Shown here: positions 30,178 to 40,295 of the stretch, in pieces
Numbering within the stretch: the stretch's first letter is position 1
Layout of the letters: each line of letters starts with the position of its first letter
Assembly (NCBI RefSeq): GCF_023100685.1
Contig: NZ_CP090064.1
Coordinates: 744,001 to 808,000 of the forward strand
Length of the DNA: 64,000 nt
Direction: 5' to 3'
DNA from: Proteus vulgaris
Lineage (GTDB): Bacteria; Pseudomonadota; Gammaproteobacteria; Enterobacterales; Enterobacteriaceae
Program-made: the position numbers and the translations under genes
Notes under the pieces: generated by a model
The model's database searches: none
Seen by the model: the letters and a program-made list of their open reading frames with translations, nothing else
Told to the model about the DNA's origin: nothing

Positions 30178-30510
30178 TTAATCCATCATCATATTGATGT
30201 TCAGGTTGTACATAATCCACAACGAGCCTACGACAACAATGCCGATAATAAGCAGTGTGAACAGGAATGCAACGACGTTCCAGCGCTCTTCTGATGACGT
30301 ATTCATATGTAAGAAGCAGACTAAATGAACAACAATCTGCACAACTGCCATACCGACAACAGTCCATAGAATAGTTGCTGGTGTCGCGGTTCCTTCCATC
30401 ACCATCCAAAATGGAATAACGGTGAGGATAACAGACAGAATAAAGCCAATCAGGTAAGACTTCATGCTGCCGTGGCTTGCGCCTGAAGGAGAAGTATTTG
30501 GATGACTCAT
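30178..30510 (-). CDS. cyoD: Cytochrome bo3 ubiquinol oxidase subunit IV CyoD
   Basis: CyoD is the smallest subunit of the bo3 oxidase and helps assembly of the CuB site. The 110-residue protein starts [20 protein letters not shown] and has three membrane helices, with [17 protein letters not shown] between the second and third. The start ATG overlaps the cyoC stop as TAATG, so translation is coupled; the open frame upstream of it lies inside cyoC. Length matches E. coli (109). Confidence 0.97.
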   Translation of the reverse strand: MSHPNTSPSGASHGSMKSYLIGFILSVILTVIPFWMVMEGTATPATILWTVVGMAVVQIVVHLVCFLHMNTSSEERWNVVAFLFTLLIIGIVVVGSLWIMYNLNINMMMD

Positions 30511-31121
30511 TACATCGCTCCCATCAGATAAACTACGGTGAACACACAAATCCAGACAACGTCAAGGAAGTGCCAGAACAGACTTAAACAGCTTAAGCGA
30601 GTACGGTTAACTTCGGTTAAACCACGGCGTGATACTTGGATCATTAGGATCACAATCCAAATTAAACCCGCTGTTACGTGAAGACCGTGCGTTGACACTA
30701 AAGCAAAGAATGCAGATAAGAATGCACTGCGATCTGGGCCATAACCTTCTGCGATTAGCTCATGGAATTCGTAAACTTCCATGATGACGAAACCTAAGCC
30801 GAATAAGAAAGTAACAAATAACCACAGATTAACTTGGCTAACGCTACCTTTATTCATGCTCAGCATAGCGAAACCAAAAGTGATACTACTAAATAGTAAT
30901 AAGAAGGTTTCAACTAAAACAAAAGGTAAGCTAAATATTTCTTTACCAGAAGGACCATCAGCAATCCCGTTAACAAGCACCGCATAAGTGGCGAATAAGC
31001 TGGCAAACAGGATAAGGTCGCTCATTAGGTAGATCCAGAAGCCGAAAACTTTCGTCGCTCCTGCATCGTGGTGCCCATGATGCTCATGGGCGTTTGTGTT
31101 ATTTACAGTTTGAGTAGACAT
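30510..31121 (-). CDS. cyoC: Cytochrome bo3 ubiquinol oxidase subunit III CyoC
   Basis: CyoC is the integral-membrane subunit III of the proton-pumping quinol oxidase. The 203-residue protein has an N-terminal His-rich leader ([14 protein letters not shown]), then five membrane helices beginning [26 protein letters not shown], and ends [23 protein letters not shown], the subunit III signature. It overlaps cyoB through TAATG and cyoD through TAATG. Confidence 0.97.
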   Translation of the reverse strand: MSTQTVNNTNAHEHHGHHDAGATKVFGFWIYLMSDLILFASLFATYAVLVNGIADGPSGKEIFSLPFVLVETFLLLFSSITFGFAMLSMNKGSVSQVNLWLFVTFLFGLGFVIMEVYEFHELIAEGYGPDRSAFLSAFFALVSTHGLHVTAGLIWIVILMIQVSRRGLTEVNRTRLSCLSLFWHFLDVVWICVFTVVYLMGAM

Positions 31122-33103
31122 TATTTCACACCTGCTTTTTTCAGTTCTTCATAATGCTTATTCTCGAGAGCTTCAATTTCAGGTACTTGGACATAGTAAT
31201 CCACATCTGTATCAAAGCTTTTCACGATCCAAGTGACAATCATGCCAGCGAAACCAACGATAGCTAACCACCAGATATGCCAGATCATGGCAAAACCAAG
31301 GACTAAACTGAATGCTGAAATAATCACACCAGCGCCTGTATTTTTAGGCATGTGGATTGGTTCGTATTTGGTTGGGCGCTGATAAGCAGTGCCTTTTTCT
31401 TTCTGATCCCACCACTCATCACGAGTTTGAACATTCGGTTCAACAGCGAAGTTGTAGAAAGGTGCAGGTGAAGAAATTGACCACTCGAGAGTACGTCCGC
31501 CCCATGGATCGCCTGTTAAATCACGATTTTGGTCACGGTCGCGAATACTCACGTAAATTTGGATAACTTGGCAAGCAATACCGATAGCAATCAGTGCAGC
31601 ACCGCCCGCGGCAACTAGCAGCATTGGGTTAAACTCTGGATTGATATTTTGGCTTAAACGACGAGTCATACCCATAAAGCCAAGAATATACAGTGGCATA
31701 AAGGCCATAAAGAAGCCGATAAACCAGAACCAGAATGCACGAATACCCCATTTTTCATTCAGTGTGAAACCGAATGCTTTAGGGAACCAGTAAGTCATAC
31801 CTGCGAAACAGCCAAATACCACACCACCGATAATAACGTTATGGAAGTGAGCAATTAAGAATAAGCTGTTATGTAAAACAAAGTTAGCACCCGGAACTGC
31901 CAGCAGAACCCCGGTCATTCCCCCTACAGAGAAAGTGATCAGGAAACCGATAGTCCATAGCATTGGGCTTTTGTACTCGATACGGCCTTGATACATCGTA
32001 AACAGCCAGTTAAAGATCTTAACCCCTGTCGGTATGGCGATGATCATGGTGGCGATACCAAAGAAGGCGTTTACGTTAGCCCCTGAACCCATAGTAAAGA
32101 AGTGGTGTAACCAAACGATAAATGACAATACGGTAATAACAACAGTTGCACCAACTAATGAGGTGTAACCAAATAACCGTTTTTTAGAGAATGTTGCGGT
32201 GACTTCCGAGAACACACCAAATACAGGCAAAACAAGGATATAAACTTCTGGATGACCCCAAGCCCATACGAGGTTGATGTACATCATCATGTTACCGCCC
32301 ATATCATTGGTAAAGAAATGCGTACCAAGATAGCGGTCTAATGTTAACAATGTAATCGTAACGGTTAAAATTGGGAATGCAGCGATAATCAGGACGTTAG
32401 TACATAAAGCAGCCCAAGAGAATACTGGCATTTTCATCATACTCATACCCGGCGCACGCATACGCAGGATAGTCGCAAAGAAGTTAACTCCCGTTAGAAG
32501 CGTACCAATACCGGATATCTGTAAACTCCATATCCAATAATCGACCCCGACTCCTGGGTTGTATTCCAAGCCAGAAAGTGGCGGGTAAGCTAACCAACCT
32601 GTTTGTGCGAATTCACCAATACCTAAAGAAAGGTTGATAAGTATCACACCAACGACGAAGAACCAGAAGCTCAGCGAGTTTAGGAAAGGGAAGGCCACAT
32701 CACGAGCACCAATCTGTAAAGGCACAACGAGGTTCATCAGACCCACAACGAAAGGGGTTGCCATGAAGAAAATCATGATAACGCCGTGTGCGGTAAAAAT
32801 CTGATCATAGTGATGAGGAGGTAAGAAGCCCGCTTCACCTGCTGATGCTAGCGCCTGTTGGCTTCTCATCATAATGGCATCGGCAAAGCCACGGAACATC
32901 ATGACCATTGCAACGATGATATACATAATACCAATTTTTTTATGGTCAACACTGGTTAACCATTCGCTCCATAACCATTTCCATTTACGAAAATAAGTTA
33001 GTGCGCCAACAACAGCAAGTCCGCCCAGAACGATACCGAGTAAAGTTACTACGATAATAGGTTCATGTAACGGGATTGCATCAAGAGTTAATTTTCCGAA
33101 CAT
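31121..33103 (-). CDS. cyoB: Cytochrome bo3 ubiquinol oxidase subunit I CyoB
   Basis: CyoB carries heme b, heme o3 and CuB; it oxidises ubiquinol, reduces O2 and pumps protons. The 660-residue protein has about 15 membrane helices. The metal ligands are visible: a heme b histidine in [11 protein letters not shown] near residue 106, CuB ligands in [14 protein letters not shown] near 284 (with the cross-linked tyrosine) and WLHHFFTMG near 333-334, and the heme o3 and heme b histidines in [14 protein letters not shown] near 419 and 421. I start at the ATG at 33103 ([11 protein letters not shown]), matching E. coli; upstream codons are in the cyoA-cyoB junction. Confidence 0.98.
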   Translation of the reverse strand: MFGKLTLDAIPLHEPIIVVTLLGIVLGGLAVVGALTYFRKWKWLWSEWLTSVDHKKIGIMYIIVAMVMMFRGFADAIMMRSQQALASAGEAGFLPPHHYDQIFTAHGVIMIFFMATPFVVGLMNLVVPLQIGARDVAFPFLNSLSFWFFVVGVILINLSLGIGEFAQTGWLAYPPLSGLEYNPGVGVDYWIWSLQISGIGTLLTGVNFFATILRMRAPGMSMMKMPVFSWAALCTNVLIIAAFPILTVTITLLTLDRYLGTHFFTNDMGGNMMMYINLVWAWGHPEVYILVLPVFGVFSEVTATFSKKRLFGYTSLVGATVVITVLSFIVWLHHFFTMGSGANVNAFFGIATMIIAIPTGVKIFNWLFTMYQGRIEYKSPMLWTIGFLITFSVGGMTGVLLAVPGANFVLHNSLFLIAHFHNVIIGGVVFGCFAGMTYWFPKAFGFTLNEKWGIRAFWFWFIGFFMAFMPLYILGFMGMTRRLSQNINPEFNPMLLVAAGGAALIAIGIACQVIQIYVSIRDRDQNRDLTGDPWGGRTLEWSISSPAPFYNFAVEPNVQTRDEWWDQKEKGTAYQRPTKYEPIHMPKNTGAGVIISAFSLVLGFAMIWHIWWLAIVGFAGMIVTWIVKSFDTDVDYYVQVPEIEALENKHYEELKKAGVK

Positions 33104-33107
33104 GCCT

Positions 33108-34058
33108 TTATTCCTCTGCTCCTGCATGCGCCGCATGGCTCATGTTCATATTCATTGTTGCATCAGTATGTGCTGTCTGATTGCCACTGGTGTGAGCGCC
33201 ATGACCTGTGTGACCAAATTTAGAAATGGTCTCTTGGAATAACATTGGCTTCACGCTTGAATAGTAGGTCACTGGATTTTTTTGGCTTGGTTTAGCAAGT
33301 TCATTAAATGCAGCGGTCGTATTTAACGTATCTGACGATTGTTTGACTTTTTCAACCCATGCGTCGAAACCGGCGCGATCAGGTGTCGCAATCGCTGTAA
33401 ATTTCATATCAGAAAAACCGTGTCCACTATAACTTGCTGACATCCCAGGATATTCACCAGGTTCATTAGCAATTAAGTGCAGCTTAGTTTGCATTCCAGC
33501 CATCGCATAGATTTGTCCACCTAAACGAGGGATAAAGAATGAGTTCATGACTGAGTCAGACGTGATTTTGAAATTAACAGGCACATTAGCAGGGAAAGCC
33601 AATTCATTGACTGTCGCAATACCTTGCTCTGGATAGATAAATAACCATTTCCAATCCATTGAAACAACTTCAATGGTGACCGGTTTTTCTGAGGACTCTA
33701 AGGGTTTGTAAGGATCAAGCTCATGGGTTGTTTTCCATGTGATGCTTGCCAAAATCACAATAATGATAATTGGCACGGTCCAAACAACGAGTTCAATTTT
33801 ATTTGAGTGAGCCCAGTTTGGGCGGTAGGTGGCTTTTGTATTGGATTCGCGGTAGCGATAAGCGAAAACAATCACCATCAGTATTACCGGTATCACAACA
33901 ATTAACATTAAACCAAGTGCAATAAGGATTAATGTTTTTTGCTCAGCGCCGATAGCGCCTTTGGGATCCATTAACGCCATGTCACAGCCACTTAATAAGA
34001 GAGCGGCGGCTAATAGCGAGAGTGTCCCAATACTTTTTATGTATTTCATAAGTCTCAT
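33108..34058 (-). CDS. cyoA: Cytochrome bo3 ubiquinol oxidase subunit II CyoA
   Basis: CyoA is the lipoprotein subunit II with a periplasmic cupredoxin fold that lacks CuA. The 316-residue precursor has the lipobox LLLSGC with the acylated cysteine at residue 25, two membrane helices (about 45-70 and 90-112) and the domain [31 protein letters not shown]. The C-terminal tail is rich in histidine and methionine ([27 protein letters not shown]), more so than needed for the fold. It is the first gene of cyoABCDE, behind a good sigma-70 promoter. Confidence 0.97.
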   Translation of the reverse strand: MRLMKYIKSIGTLSLLAAALLLSGCDMALMDPKGAIGAEQKTLILIALGLMLIVVIPVILMVIVFAYRYRESNTKATYRPNWAHSNKIELVVWTVPIIIIVILASITWKTTHELDPYKPLESSEKPVTIEVVSMDWKWLFIYPEQGIATVNELAFPANVPVNFKITSDSVMNSFFIPRLGGQIYAMAGMQTKLHLIANEPGEYPGMSASYSGHGFSDMKFTAIATPDRAGFDAWVEKVKQSSDTLNTTAAFNELAKPSQKNPVTYYSSVKPMLFQETISKFGHTGHGAHTSGNQTAHTDATMNMNMSHAAHAGAEE

Positions 34059-34113
34059 CCAACGACCTAAATGACAAAGGTTCTATTGTTGTTTCATCAG
34101 TATCAGTAAGGAC

Positions 34114-34142
34114 ATTTTACGGTAAGGTTGCGACAGTGTAAA
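34114..34142 (-). promoter_or_regulatory. Predicted cyo operon promoter
   Basis: On the minus strand TTTACA (34142-34137) and TAAAAT (34119-34114) are separated by exactly 17 bases. The -10 box lies about 55 bases before the cyoA ATG. The rest of the 34059-34495 gap is A+T-rich with no recognisable gene. Confidence 0.65.
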
Positions 34143-34495
34143 CAATTGTAATGGTAAGTGGGTGATTGGTTGTTCTTTTGTGTTAATGTGATCACGAGTA
34201 ATTAAAGTATTAAATAATTGTTAATTTAATTGTTGGATATTAACGATAATTTCATAAAGTACCATATTTCTAAAATAAATACATATTTTTACAAATAAAA
34301 ATGCAATAAAAAATGTAAGAAAACGTATTTTGATTAAAAAAGTGACAGCAGGGAGGTCAGAGGAGAATTTATGAGCTAAATTCTTTTTATTCTGATGTTT
34401 AATATCTTAATTTACCTTCTATGTGATTTTTAATGTTGATAATAGATCATTTGTTGAATATTTATATTCAATGAGAATTTTTTCATTAAAACAAG

Positions 34496-34536
34496 AAAAA
34501 AGGATTACAGCGGATAAAAATCGATCCGCTGTAATA
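34496..34536 (-). terminator. Terminator of the Tsx/OmpK-like gene
   Basis: ATTACAGCGGAT and ATCCGCTGTAAT form a perfect 12-bp stem around an eight-base loop. On the minus strand the stem is followed by CCTTTTTTC. It lies about 20 bases past the porin stop. Confidence 0.88.
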
Positions 34537-34554
34537 AAAATTAACAATTTGCTA

Positions 34555-35316
34555 TCAGAAGTTATATTTCAAGCTATATACAATGCCATCTTGCAGAAAA
34601 CTCTCTCCTAGCTTTTTATAAGCATAACGATATTGAATTCCTGTGGTGATAGATGTTGTTGGATGCCACCAAATGGCTAAAGCGCCATTAATGCCATTTT
34701 TACCTCCATTGCCATAACGCTTGTGTCGTTGAAATTCCATTTCATGCCAGTTTGTTAGGCTAAATTTTTGATTTTTTATATTAAAATCATATCCAGCAAC
34801 CCAACCAGCGACATAACCGTTGTTACCTGAATATTTAGATTGATCGACATAATGAAGGGCAATAAAAGGTTTAAACCATAAATTAGCAATTTGTGTGTTA
34901 TAGCCAAAGCCATAAAGTGTATTTACTTCATGGAAGTTACCACCATATTTTTTACCGGGGAGAGACCATGTACCATAAACATGTCCATATAAATTAAAGT
35001 TACTTTCGCCTAAATAAATACGAGCAGTACTTTTAATGGTATAGCGTTGATTATCTCCCGGATGAGTTTCTCTTTTATTAAAAGGATTCTCTAAATCGAA
35101 AAAGCCATAAAACTCCCCCCATGAAAAATTAGCTGCACCTTCAAGTTCTAAATAGGCAAAGTCATCTTTATGGGAAGTTTTGCCTGTTTTGTGTGTTGTA
35201 TGTGTTGTCCAATCCAAGTAGTTAATACTTGTGCTTGCAAATCCCCCTAAATAAGTTGCTTGAGAAGATAAAGAGAATGTAGTTGCGATGACAAACAAAA
35301 ATGGTTTTTTGATCAT
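34555..35316 (-). CDS. Tsx/OmpK-family outer membrane channel
   Basis: The 253-residue protein has a signal peptide of about 19 residues (KKPFLFVIATTFSLSSQA) followed by TYLGGFASTSINYLDWTTH, the start typical of nucleoside-specific Tsx channels and of Vibrio OmpK. The remainder has alternating beta-strand character, with FYGFFDLENPF near residue 68, and ends in SLKYNF, an aromatic terminus fitting outer-membrane assembly. In E. coli tsx lies near secF, but here the gene sits between cyoA and dbpA. Substrate is inferred from family only; this may be an OmpK-like paralogue rather than true Tsx. Confidence 0.85.
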   Translation of the reverse strand: MIKKPFLFVIATTFSLSSQATYLGGFASTSINYLDWTTHTTHKTGKTSHKDDFAYLELEGAANFSWGEFYGFFDLENPFNKRETHPGDNQRYTIKSTARIYLGESNFNLYGHVYGTWSLPGKKYGGNFHEVNTLYGFGYNTQIANLWFKPFIALHYVDQSKYSGNNGYVAGWVAGYDFNIKNQKFSLTNWHEMEFQRHKRYGNGGKNGINGALAIWWHPTTSITTGIQYRYAYKKLGESFLQDGIVYSLKYNF

Positions 35317-35682
35317 AAATTATCTCGATGTTTTATGGCCGATTATAGTTGCGGTGAATGTTCAGTTTTTCTTTTTTATTGGAATAATAAACTATAAAAA
35401 TCCATTTTGTAGGAATTTGAGCTTTAAATAAGATCTATTTCTAGAATTTTGATATTAGTTTAAAAAATAGGAAATTTTGTATTTTTTATTTGTTTTTTCG
35501 AGTTAATAGTAAAAATAAAAAAGAAATTTTTGATAAGAAGAGGAAATTTAAGGAGATAATGGTAGAAAATGGCACTTAGATGAAAAAGTAATATAAACAG
35601 TGCAAAAATACCTCACGACACAAGAATAAAGGGATAGTATCATTAGCCCATATTTGTTTTTACTTTACTTGGAATTTTCATT

Positions 35683-37056
35683 GTGACCTCATTTGCTGAA
35701 CTTAACGCCCTTCCTGCAGAACAACTCGCTAACCTTAATGAACTGGGTTATTTAACTATGACTCCTGTTCAAGAAGCCGCTTTACCCGCTATTCTTGCAG
35801 GAAAAGACGTCCGTGCTCAGGCAAAAACAGGTAGTGGTAAAACGGCTGCTTTTGGTTTGGGGGTATTACAACATATTGATGCAAAACAATTTAATACCCA
35901 ATCATTAATTTTATGCCCAACAAGAGAGCTTGCCGATCAAGTTGCAAATGAATTACGTCGCCTTGCTCGTTATTTGCCTAATATTAAAGTATTAACTCTA
36001 TGTGGCGGAGTTCCCTTTAGTATTCAACGTGATTCATTAATTCACGCTGCACATATTATTGTGGCAACACCAGGTAGATTACTTGATCATCTGAAAAAAG
36101 AGACTGTCAATTTAGATGATATAAAAACGTTAGTGCTTGATGAAGCTGACAGAATGCTGGATATGGGATTTTTTGATGATATCAATGATATTATTTCTCG
36201 TATGCCAACGATTCGCCAAACTCTGCTTTTTTCCGCAACATGGCCAAATGAAATTGCTGCAATCAGTCGTAAAATACAGCAAAATCCTATCACTATTGAA
36301 ATAAATTCAGTTGATGAGCTCCCAGCTGTTGAACAGCAATTTTATGAAATATCTCGTCATGGCAAGATCGGATTGTTGCAAAAATTGTTAAGTCGTGAAC
36401 AACCAGCTTCCTGCGTGGTGTTCTGCAATACAAAAAGAGATTGCCAAGATGTGTATGAAACACTGACAGAAAGCAATCAAAGTGTGCTTGCTTTACATGG
36501 TGATATGGAACAAAGGGAACGTGACCAAACTTTAATTCGTTTTTCTAATGGGAGTTGTCGTGTGTTAGTTGCAACGGATGTTGCGGCTCGTGGACTTGAT
36601 ATTAAAGCGTTAGAAATGGTGATTAACTACGAATTATCGTGGGATCCTGAAGTGCATGTTCACCGAATTGGTCGAACAGCTAGAGCGGGTGAAAGTGGGT
36701 TGGCTATTAGCTTTTGCGCACCAGAAGAAATTCAGCGTGCTAATGCTTTAGAAGAAATGCTTCATATGAAGATAAATTGGTTACCTGTTCCTACAGGTCT
36801 ACAAATTGCGCCACTTGAAGCAACGATGGCAACATTATGTATCGATGGTGGTAAAAAAGCCAAGATGCGCCCAGGCGATATTTTAGGCGCATTAACTGGA
36901 GATATGGGTCTTAATGGTGCTGATATTGGCAAAATTATGATTAATCAGACACATGCTTATGTTGCAGTAAAACAATCAATTGCTAAGCAAGCTTGGAAAC
37001 AGTTACAACAAGGTAAAATTAAAGGTAAATCGGTCAAAGTCAGACTATTTAGATAA
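35683..37056 (+). CDS. dbpA: ATP-dependent RNA helicase DbpA
   Basis: DbpA is a DEAD-box helicase activated by hairpin 92 of 23S rRNA and acts in late 50S subunit assembly. The 457-residue protein matches the E. coli length and shows the Q motif (LGYLTMTPVQEAALP), Walker A AKTGSGKTAA near residue 48, DEAD near 153, SAT near 185, and HRIGRTARAG near 330. The C-terminal RNA-binding domain contains IDGGKKAKMRPGDILGALTGDMGL. The start is a GTG with only a weak TTGGAA upstream. In E. coli dbpA is elsewhere; here it is divergent from the porin gene. The 366-bp divergent gap (35317-35682) is A+T-rich and shows no further gene. Confidence 0.96.
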   Translation: MTSFAELNALPAEQLANLNELGYLTMTPVQEAALPAILAGKDVRAQAKTGSGKTAAFGLGVLQHIDAKQFNTQSLILCPTRELADQVANELRRLARYLPNIKVLTLCGGVPFSIQRDSLIHAAHIIVATPGRLLDHLKKETVNLDDIKTLVLDEADRMLDMGFFDDINDIISRMPTIRQTLLFSATWPNEIAAISRKIQQNPITIEINSVDELPAVEQQFYEISRHGKIGLLQKLLSREQPASCVVFCNTKRDCQDVYETLTESNQSVLALHGDMEQRERDQTLIRFSNGSCRVLVATDVAARGLDIKALEMVINYELSWDPEVHVHRIGRTARAGESGLAISFCAPEEIQRANALEEMLHMKINWLPVPTGLQIAPLEATMATLCIDGGKKAKMRPGDILGALTGDMGLNGADIGKIMINQTHAYVAVKQSIAKQAWKQLQQGKIKGKSVKVRLFR

Positions 37057-37108
37057 TTTAAATAATCAGTAACTTTTTTTACTAATACCAAAATTAATAT
37101 AAATATAA

Positions 37109-37140
37109 AGAAAAAGGACAGTTTAGACTGTCCTTTTTTC
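37109..37140. terminator. Terminator between dbpA and ampG
   Basis: AAAAAGGACAGT-TTAG-ACTGTCCTTTTTT is a perfect stem with strong T runs on both strands, between convergent genes. Confidence 0.9.
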
Positions 37141-37165
37141 GTTAACTGCACTAAATATAACAAAA

Positions 37166-38686
37166 TTAATGTGTTGTTATTCTGAGTGCTAAATAATCTA
37201 ATATTGTGCCTACAACGAGGCTTATTGCACCAACAACAACACCATATAAAAACAGTGATGAAGCCCAATGGCCTAATAATTTATTATTTATTGATTGAAT
37301 AAAATCAATAGATTGGAACATCTCTAAACTAGATAATGAATTGGTAATAACTAGAATTAAGCTACAAATAAAGAAGAAAACGGCGAGTACCAAACCATAG
37401 AGAGCAAAGCGGTATTGTTTTATAAATTGTGTTCTTCTCAGAAATTCGCCTGTTTTTTGCGTGTACATAAGCGTATTTTTTGAAATCATCAGCAAAATAA
37501 GGCCAGGAACTGAAGCTACGATAGAGAAAAGATAAAACGCCTCCCAGCCATGACTTTCGACATACCAACCCGCAACAGGGCCTACATAAACACGACCAAT
37601 GGCGGATAGCGCTGAAAGAAGTGCGAATTGTGTTGCTGAAAAAGAAAGATGACAAAGAGTCATTAAAAGTGCAACGAATGCAGCCGTACCCATTCCTCCA
37701 CAGATATTCTCAAAAGCGACTACGGCACCCATGCTATAAATGTTTTGTTCTGAGATAGCGAGATACCAATAGCCAATATTTGAGCCACCTTGCATTATTC
37801 CAAAAATCATTAGTGCTTTAAATAAGCTCCAACGGCGCATTAATAAGCCACCTAATAAGGCACCGATAATCGTGGCAGCAAGTCCTAATGTTTTGTTGAC
37901 TAAACCAACTTCTCCAGCATCAAAGCCTGCGCCACGAATAAGGAATGTGGTACTTAAACTCAGTGCAAAAGCATCGCCCATTTTATAGAGAACAATGAGG
38001 AGTAAAATAAGCCAAGCATTATTACGAGAGAAGAATTCAGCTAAGGGTTCAATTACGGCTTCATAGAGTGTACGAGGGGGTTTTACCGCAGTTTCTGGCT
38101 CTTGGGCGAGTAGTGTGGCAATAATACCAATTCCCATTAAAGCAGCCATTAACCAGTACATATTTTGCCAGCCAATATATTTATCAGCGAGCCAAAGTGC
38201 CATACCACCAGAAACAAGCATTGCAATGCGATAGCCTAATACAGAAACTGCCGCCCCAGTACCACGTTCATCGGCCTTTAAAATATCTGTTTTATAAGCA
38301 TCAAAGACAATATCTTGTGAAGCTGAACAAAAAGCGACAATGACAGCTAAAGAAGCAAGCCACCATAAATGATCATTAGGGTTTAAAAACCCCATTCCTG
38401 CAATACCCATTACCAACCCTATTTGGGTAAGTAACATCCATCCTCGACGACGCCCAAGAAAAGAGGGCGTATAGCGATCCATAAAGGGTGACCAGAGGAA
38501 TTTAAAGACATAAGCTTGCCCCACCAATGAGAAGAAACCAATGGTTTTTAAATCAATGTTTTCTACTGTCATCCATGCTTGTAATGTACCTGCGGTTAAT
38601 GCAAGTGGTAATCCAGAAGTAAAGCCAAGTAACAGTAAAATAAATGATTTGTACCAAGTGGTTTGTTTGAAGGCAGGCTGAACCAT
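37166..38686 (-). CDS. ampG: Muropeptide permease AmpG
   Basis: AmpG imports anhydro-muropeptides from the periplasm for cell-wall recycling, and so influences AmpC beta-lactamase induction where ampR/ampC exist. The 506-residue protein is an MFS-type permease with about 14 helices. The N-terminus is strongly conserved (GFTSGLPLALTAGTLQAWMTVENIDLKTIGFFSLVG, then DRYTPSFLGRRRGW near residue 72). Compared with E. coli (491) the C-terminal region is longer and more divergent. It follows yajG, with a perfect hairpin just before its ribosome-binding site. Confidence 0.95.
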   Translation of the reverse strand: MVQPAFKQTTWYKSFILLLLGFTSGLPLALTAGTLQAWMTVENIDLKTIGFFSLVGQAYVFKFLWSPFMDRYTPSFLGRRRGWMLLTQIGLVMGIAGMGFLNPNDHLWWLASLAVIVAFCSASQDIVFDAYKTDILKADERGTGAAVSVLGYRIAMLVSGGMALWLADKYIGWQNMYWLMAALMGIGIIATLLAQEPETAVKPPRTLYEAVIEPLAEFFSRNNAWLILLLIVLYKMGDAFALSLSTTFLIRGAGFDAGEVGLVNKTLGLAATIIGALLGGLLMRRWSLFKALMIFGIMQGGSNIGYWYLAISEQNIYSMGAVVAFENICGGMGTAAFVALLMTLCHLSFSATQFALLSALSAIGRVYVGPVAGWYVESHGWEAFYLFSIVASVPGLILLMISKNTLMYTQKTGEFLRRTQFIKQYRFALYGLVLAVFFFICSLILVITNSLSSLEMFQSIDFIQSINNKLLGHWASSLFLYGVVVGAISLVVGTILDYLALRITTH

Positions 38687-38702
38687 GCAAGAATTCCTTT
38701 CG

Positions 38703-38728
38703 ACGACCTGTTTAAGATAACAGGTCGT
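38703..38728 (-). other. Hairpin between yajG and ampG
   Basis: ACGACCTGTT and AACAGGTCGT form a perfect 10-bp stem with a six-base loop. It begins only about 17 bases before the ampG start and lacks a T run on the minus strand, so it could affect ampG translation or mRNA processing within the yajG-ampG transcript. Confidence 0.6.
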
Positions 38729-38741
38729 TTATTCTAATAAA

Positions 38742-39320
38742 TTAACGGGCGTTAGATTTGATAAATTGACTGACTGAAGCGTCTTTTGCCATATCGCTAA
38801 CGAGCTCACTTAAGACATTATTAATTGCAGCCGCAATTTTCTCATTAGTTGCACCAAATGGCCCTTGAACATTGTAGCTAGTACGGAATGTTTTGGTATT
38901 AGAACTGCCATTTGGCAAGGTAACAATAACTGAGATATCTGCTTTCGCACTAATATTATGGCGAACACTTCCTTCACCTACATCAGCGTTGAGTTTATTG
39001 ATAACAATAATTACATCAGCGCTAGCAGGAGAACCCACCATAAAACCACGAGCTGTCATTTGTTTTTGCAATACTTCTTGCATTAAAAATGCAATATCAC
39101 GAGTTGGAACAAGTATTTCCAGTTTTCCATTACGGTTAATCTCCGCTAGGTTTTTGGATGTACGTTTGTCTTGGCTTGAAATATTCAGTGAAATTGGGCG
39201 CATGGTTGGATCGGCCGCAGGGACTGACATTACAGGCTCAATAGAGAGTTTATTACTAGGAGTTGCACAACCTGAAAGCAGTGTTAATGCAAAAACAGCA
39301 CAGAGTAAATTTTTAATCAT
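38742..39320 (-). CDS. yajG: YajG-family lipoprotein
   Basis: YajG is a conserved envelope lipoprotein of unknown function. The 192-residue product has the same length as in E. coli. It begins MIKNLLCAVFALTLLSGCATPSNK, with the lipobox LLSGC and acylated cysteine at residue 18. The body includes LMQEVLQKQMTARGFMVG and YNVQGPFGATNEKIAAAINNVLSELVSDMA. I start at the ATG at 39320; an upstream in-frame ATG would place 18 non-signal residues before the signal peptide. It is upstream of ampG and divergent from bolA, the E. coli arrangement. Confidence 0.94.
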   Translation of the reverse strand: MIKNLLCAVFALTLLSGCATPSNKLSIEPVMSVPAADPTMRPISLNISSQDKRTSKNLAEINRNGKLEILVPTRDIAFLMQEVLQKQMTARGFMVGSPASADVIIVINKLNADVGEGSVRHNISAKADISVIVTLPNGSSNTKTFRTSYNVQGPFGATNEKIAAAINNVLSELVSDMAKDASVSQFIKSNAR

Positions 39321-39597
39321 GAGGTAATCTCGGTTAAATATGTCTGTTGTGTTAACAAGTAGAATAGGCTTCAAACTTTAGCCTATCATACCACTGCTGA
39401 TAAGTTGCTAATATCCCTTTAACGAACGAAATTATCTGATTTTATCAATTGATTTTATTTCAAATTAACCTCATTTTTGCTCGTGAATTTGACAATATTC
39501 GGCCAATGGTTTTACTCAAGATGAAAAATAAGCGATTATCATCAGCAAAATAAAAAAGAATGAGTTCATCATTTTGTATTGATAAAGACTTAATCAA

Positions 39598-39603
39598 TAT
39601 AAT
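39598..39603 (+). promoter_or_regulatory. Candidate -10 box for bolA
   Basis: TATAAT lies 57 bases before the bolA ATG. No good -35 element is at the right distance, which is compatible with a sigma-S promoter, as expected for bolA in E. coli. The remainder of the 39321-39659 gap shows no gene. Confidence 0.4.
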
Positions 39604-39659
39604 CTGGTCGACTTATTTTTTGTTCGCCATGATATAAAGGCAGAGTATTAGGGGCAGAA

Positions 39660-39974
39660 ATGATCCGTGATGATATTGAGAATAAGCTGATTTCACGCTT
39701 TTCACCGCATTTTTTACAAGTAATAAACGAAAGCCATCGCCATAATGTGCCTGAAGGCTCTGAAAGTCACTTTAAAGTCATTATTGTTAGTGATGAATTT
39801 AATGACAAGCGCAGCGTCTCACGCCATCGTGGTGTGTATCAAACCTTAGCTCATGAAATGGAAAATGGTGTTCATGCTCTCGCATTGCATACTTTTACGT
39901 TGAGTGAATGGAATGAACAACAGGATAAAGCATTACGCTCTCCTGGATGTCGTGGTGGGAGCCAAGAAGATTAA
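39660..39974 (+). CDS. bolA: BolA-family transcriptional and morphology regulator
   Basis: BolA affects cell shape and biofilm formation on entry to stationary phase and binds [2Fe-2S] clusters with monothiol glutaredoxins. The 104-residue protein shows MIRDDIENKLISRFSPHFLQVINESHRHNVPEGSESHFKV, with the conserved SHRHNVP and GSESHFKV motifs, and LAHEMENGVHALALHTFT. It lies upstream of tig, as in E. coli. Confidence 0.96.
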   Translation: MIRDDIENKLISRFSPHFLQVINESHRHNVPEGSESHFKVIIVSDEFNDKRSVSRHRGVYQTLAHEMENGVHALALHTFTLSEWNEQQDKALRSPGCRGGSQED

Positions 39975-40096
39975 CAATGTTATCGTTAATCGTGAATAAA
40001 TAGATCCTAAGATGCGTATTTTTTGTTCTTTATAGAGGGAAAAAGGGGCGACTTACTCGATTTTATGAAAAAATTGAGGAATAAAACGGCTCTTTC

Positions 40097-40125
40097 TCGA
40101 CTCAACCCCTCTAGATCGTTATAAT
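40097..40125 (+). promoter_or_regulatory. Candidate promoter for tig
   Basis: TCGACT and TATAAT are spaced by 17 bases, and the -10 box lies about 170 bases before the tig ATG. The 39975-40295 gap therefore seems to hold a long tig leader and no gene. Confidence 0.55.
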
Positions 40126-40295
40126 GTCGCGTCTAATTTTCAGTAAGGTTTCGGGATGCTTCTGATATCAGGGATCCTCGTTTTTTTAAATGTGGCGGCC
40201 CCGGTTCTGAAAGGAAAATAAATCTAAATATGCCAATGTCATATTAGTTTCCTTTAAAGTAGACCGAGCACTAAAACTTATTTTGAGGTAACAAG

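Noticed and set aside
34423..34611. 62-codon plus-strand frame beside the porin gene
   Set aside because: It runs through the porin terminator hairpin and into the antisense of the porin gene; no start signal precedes it.
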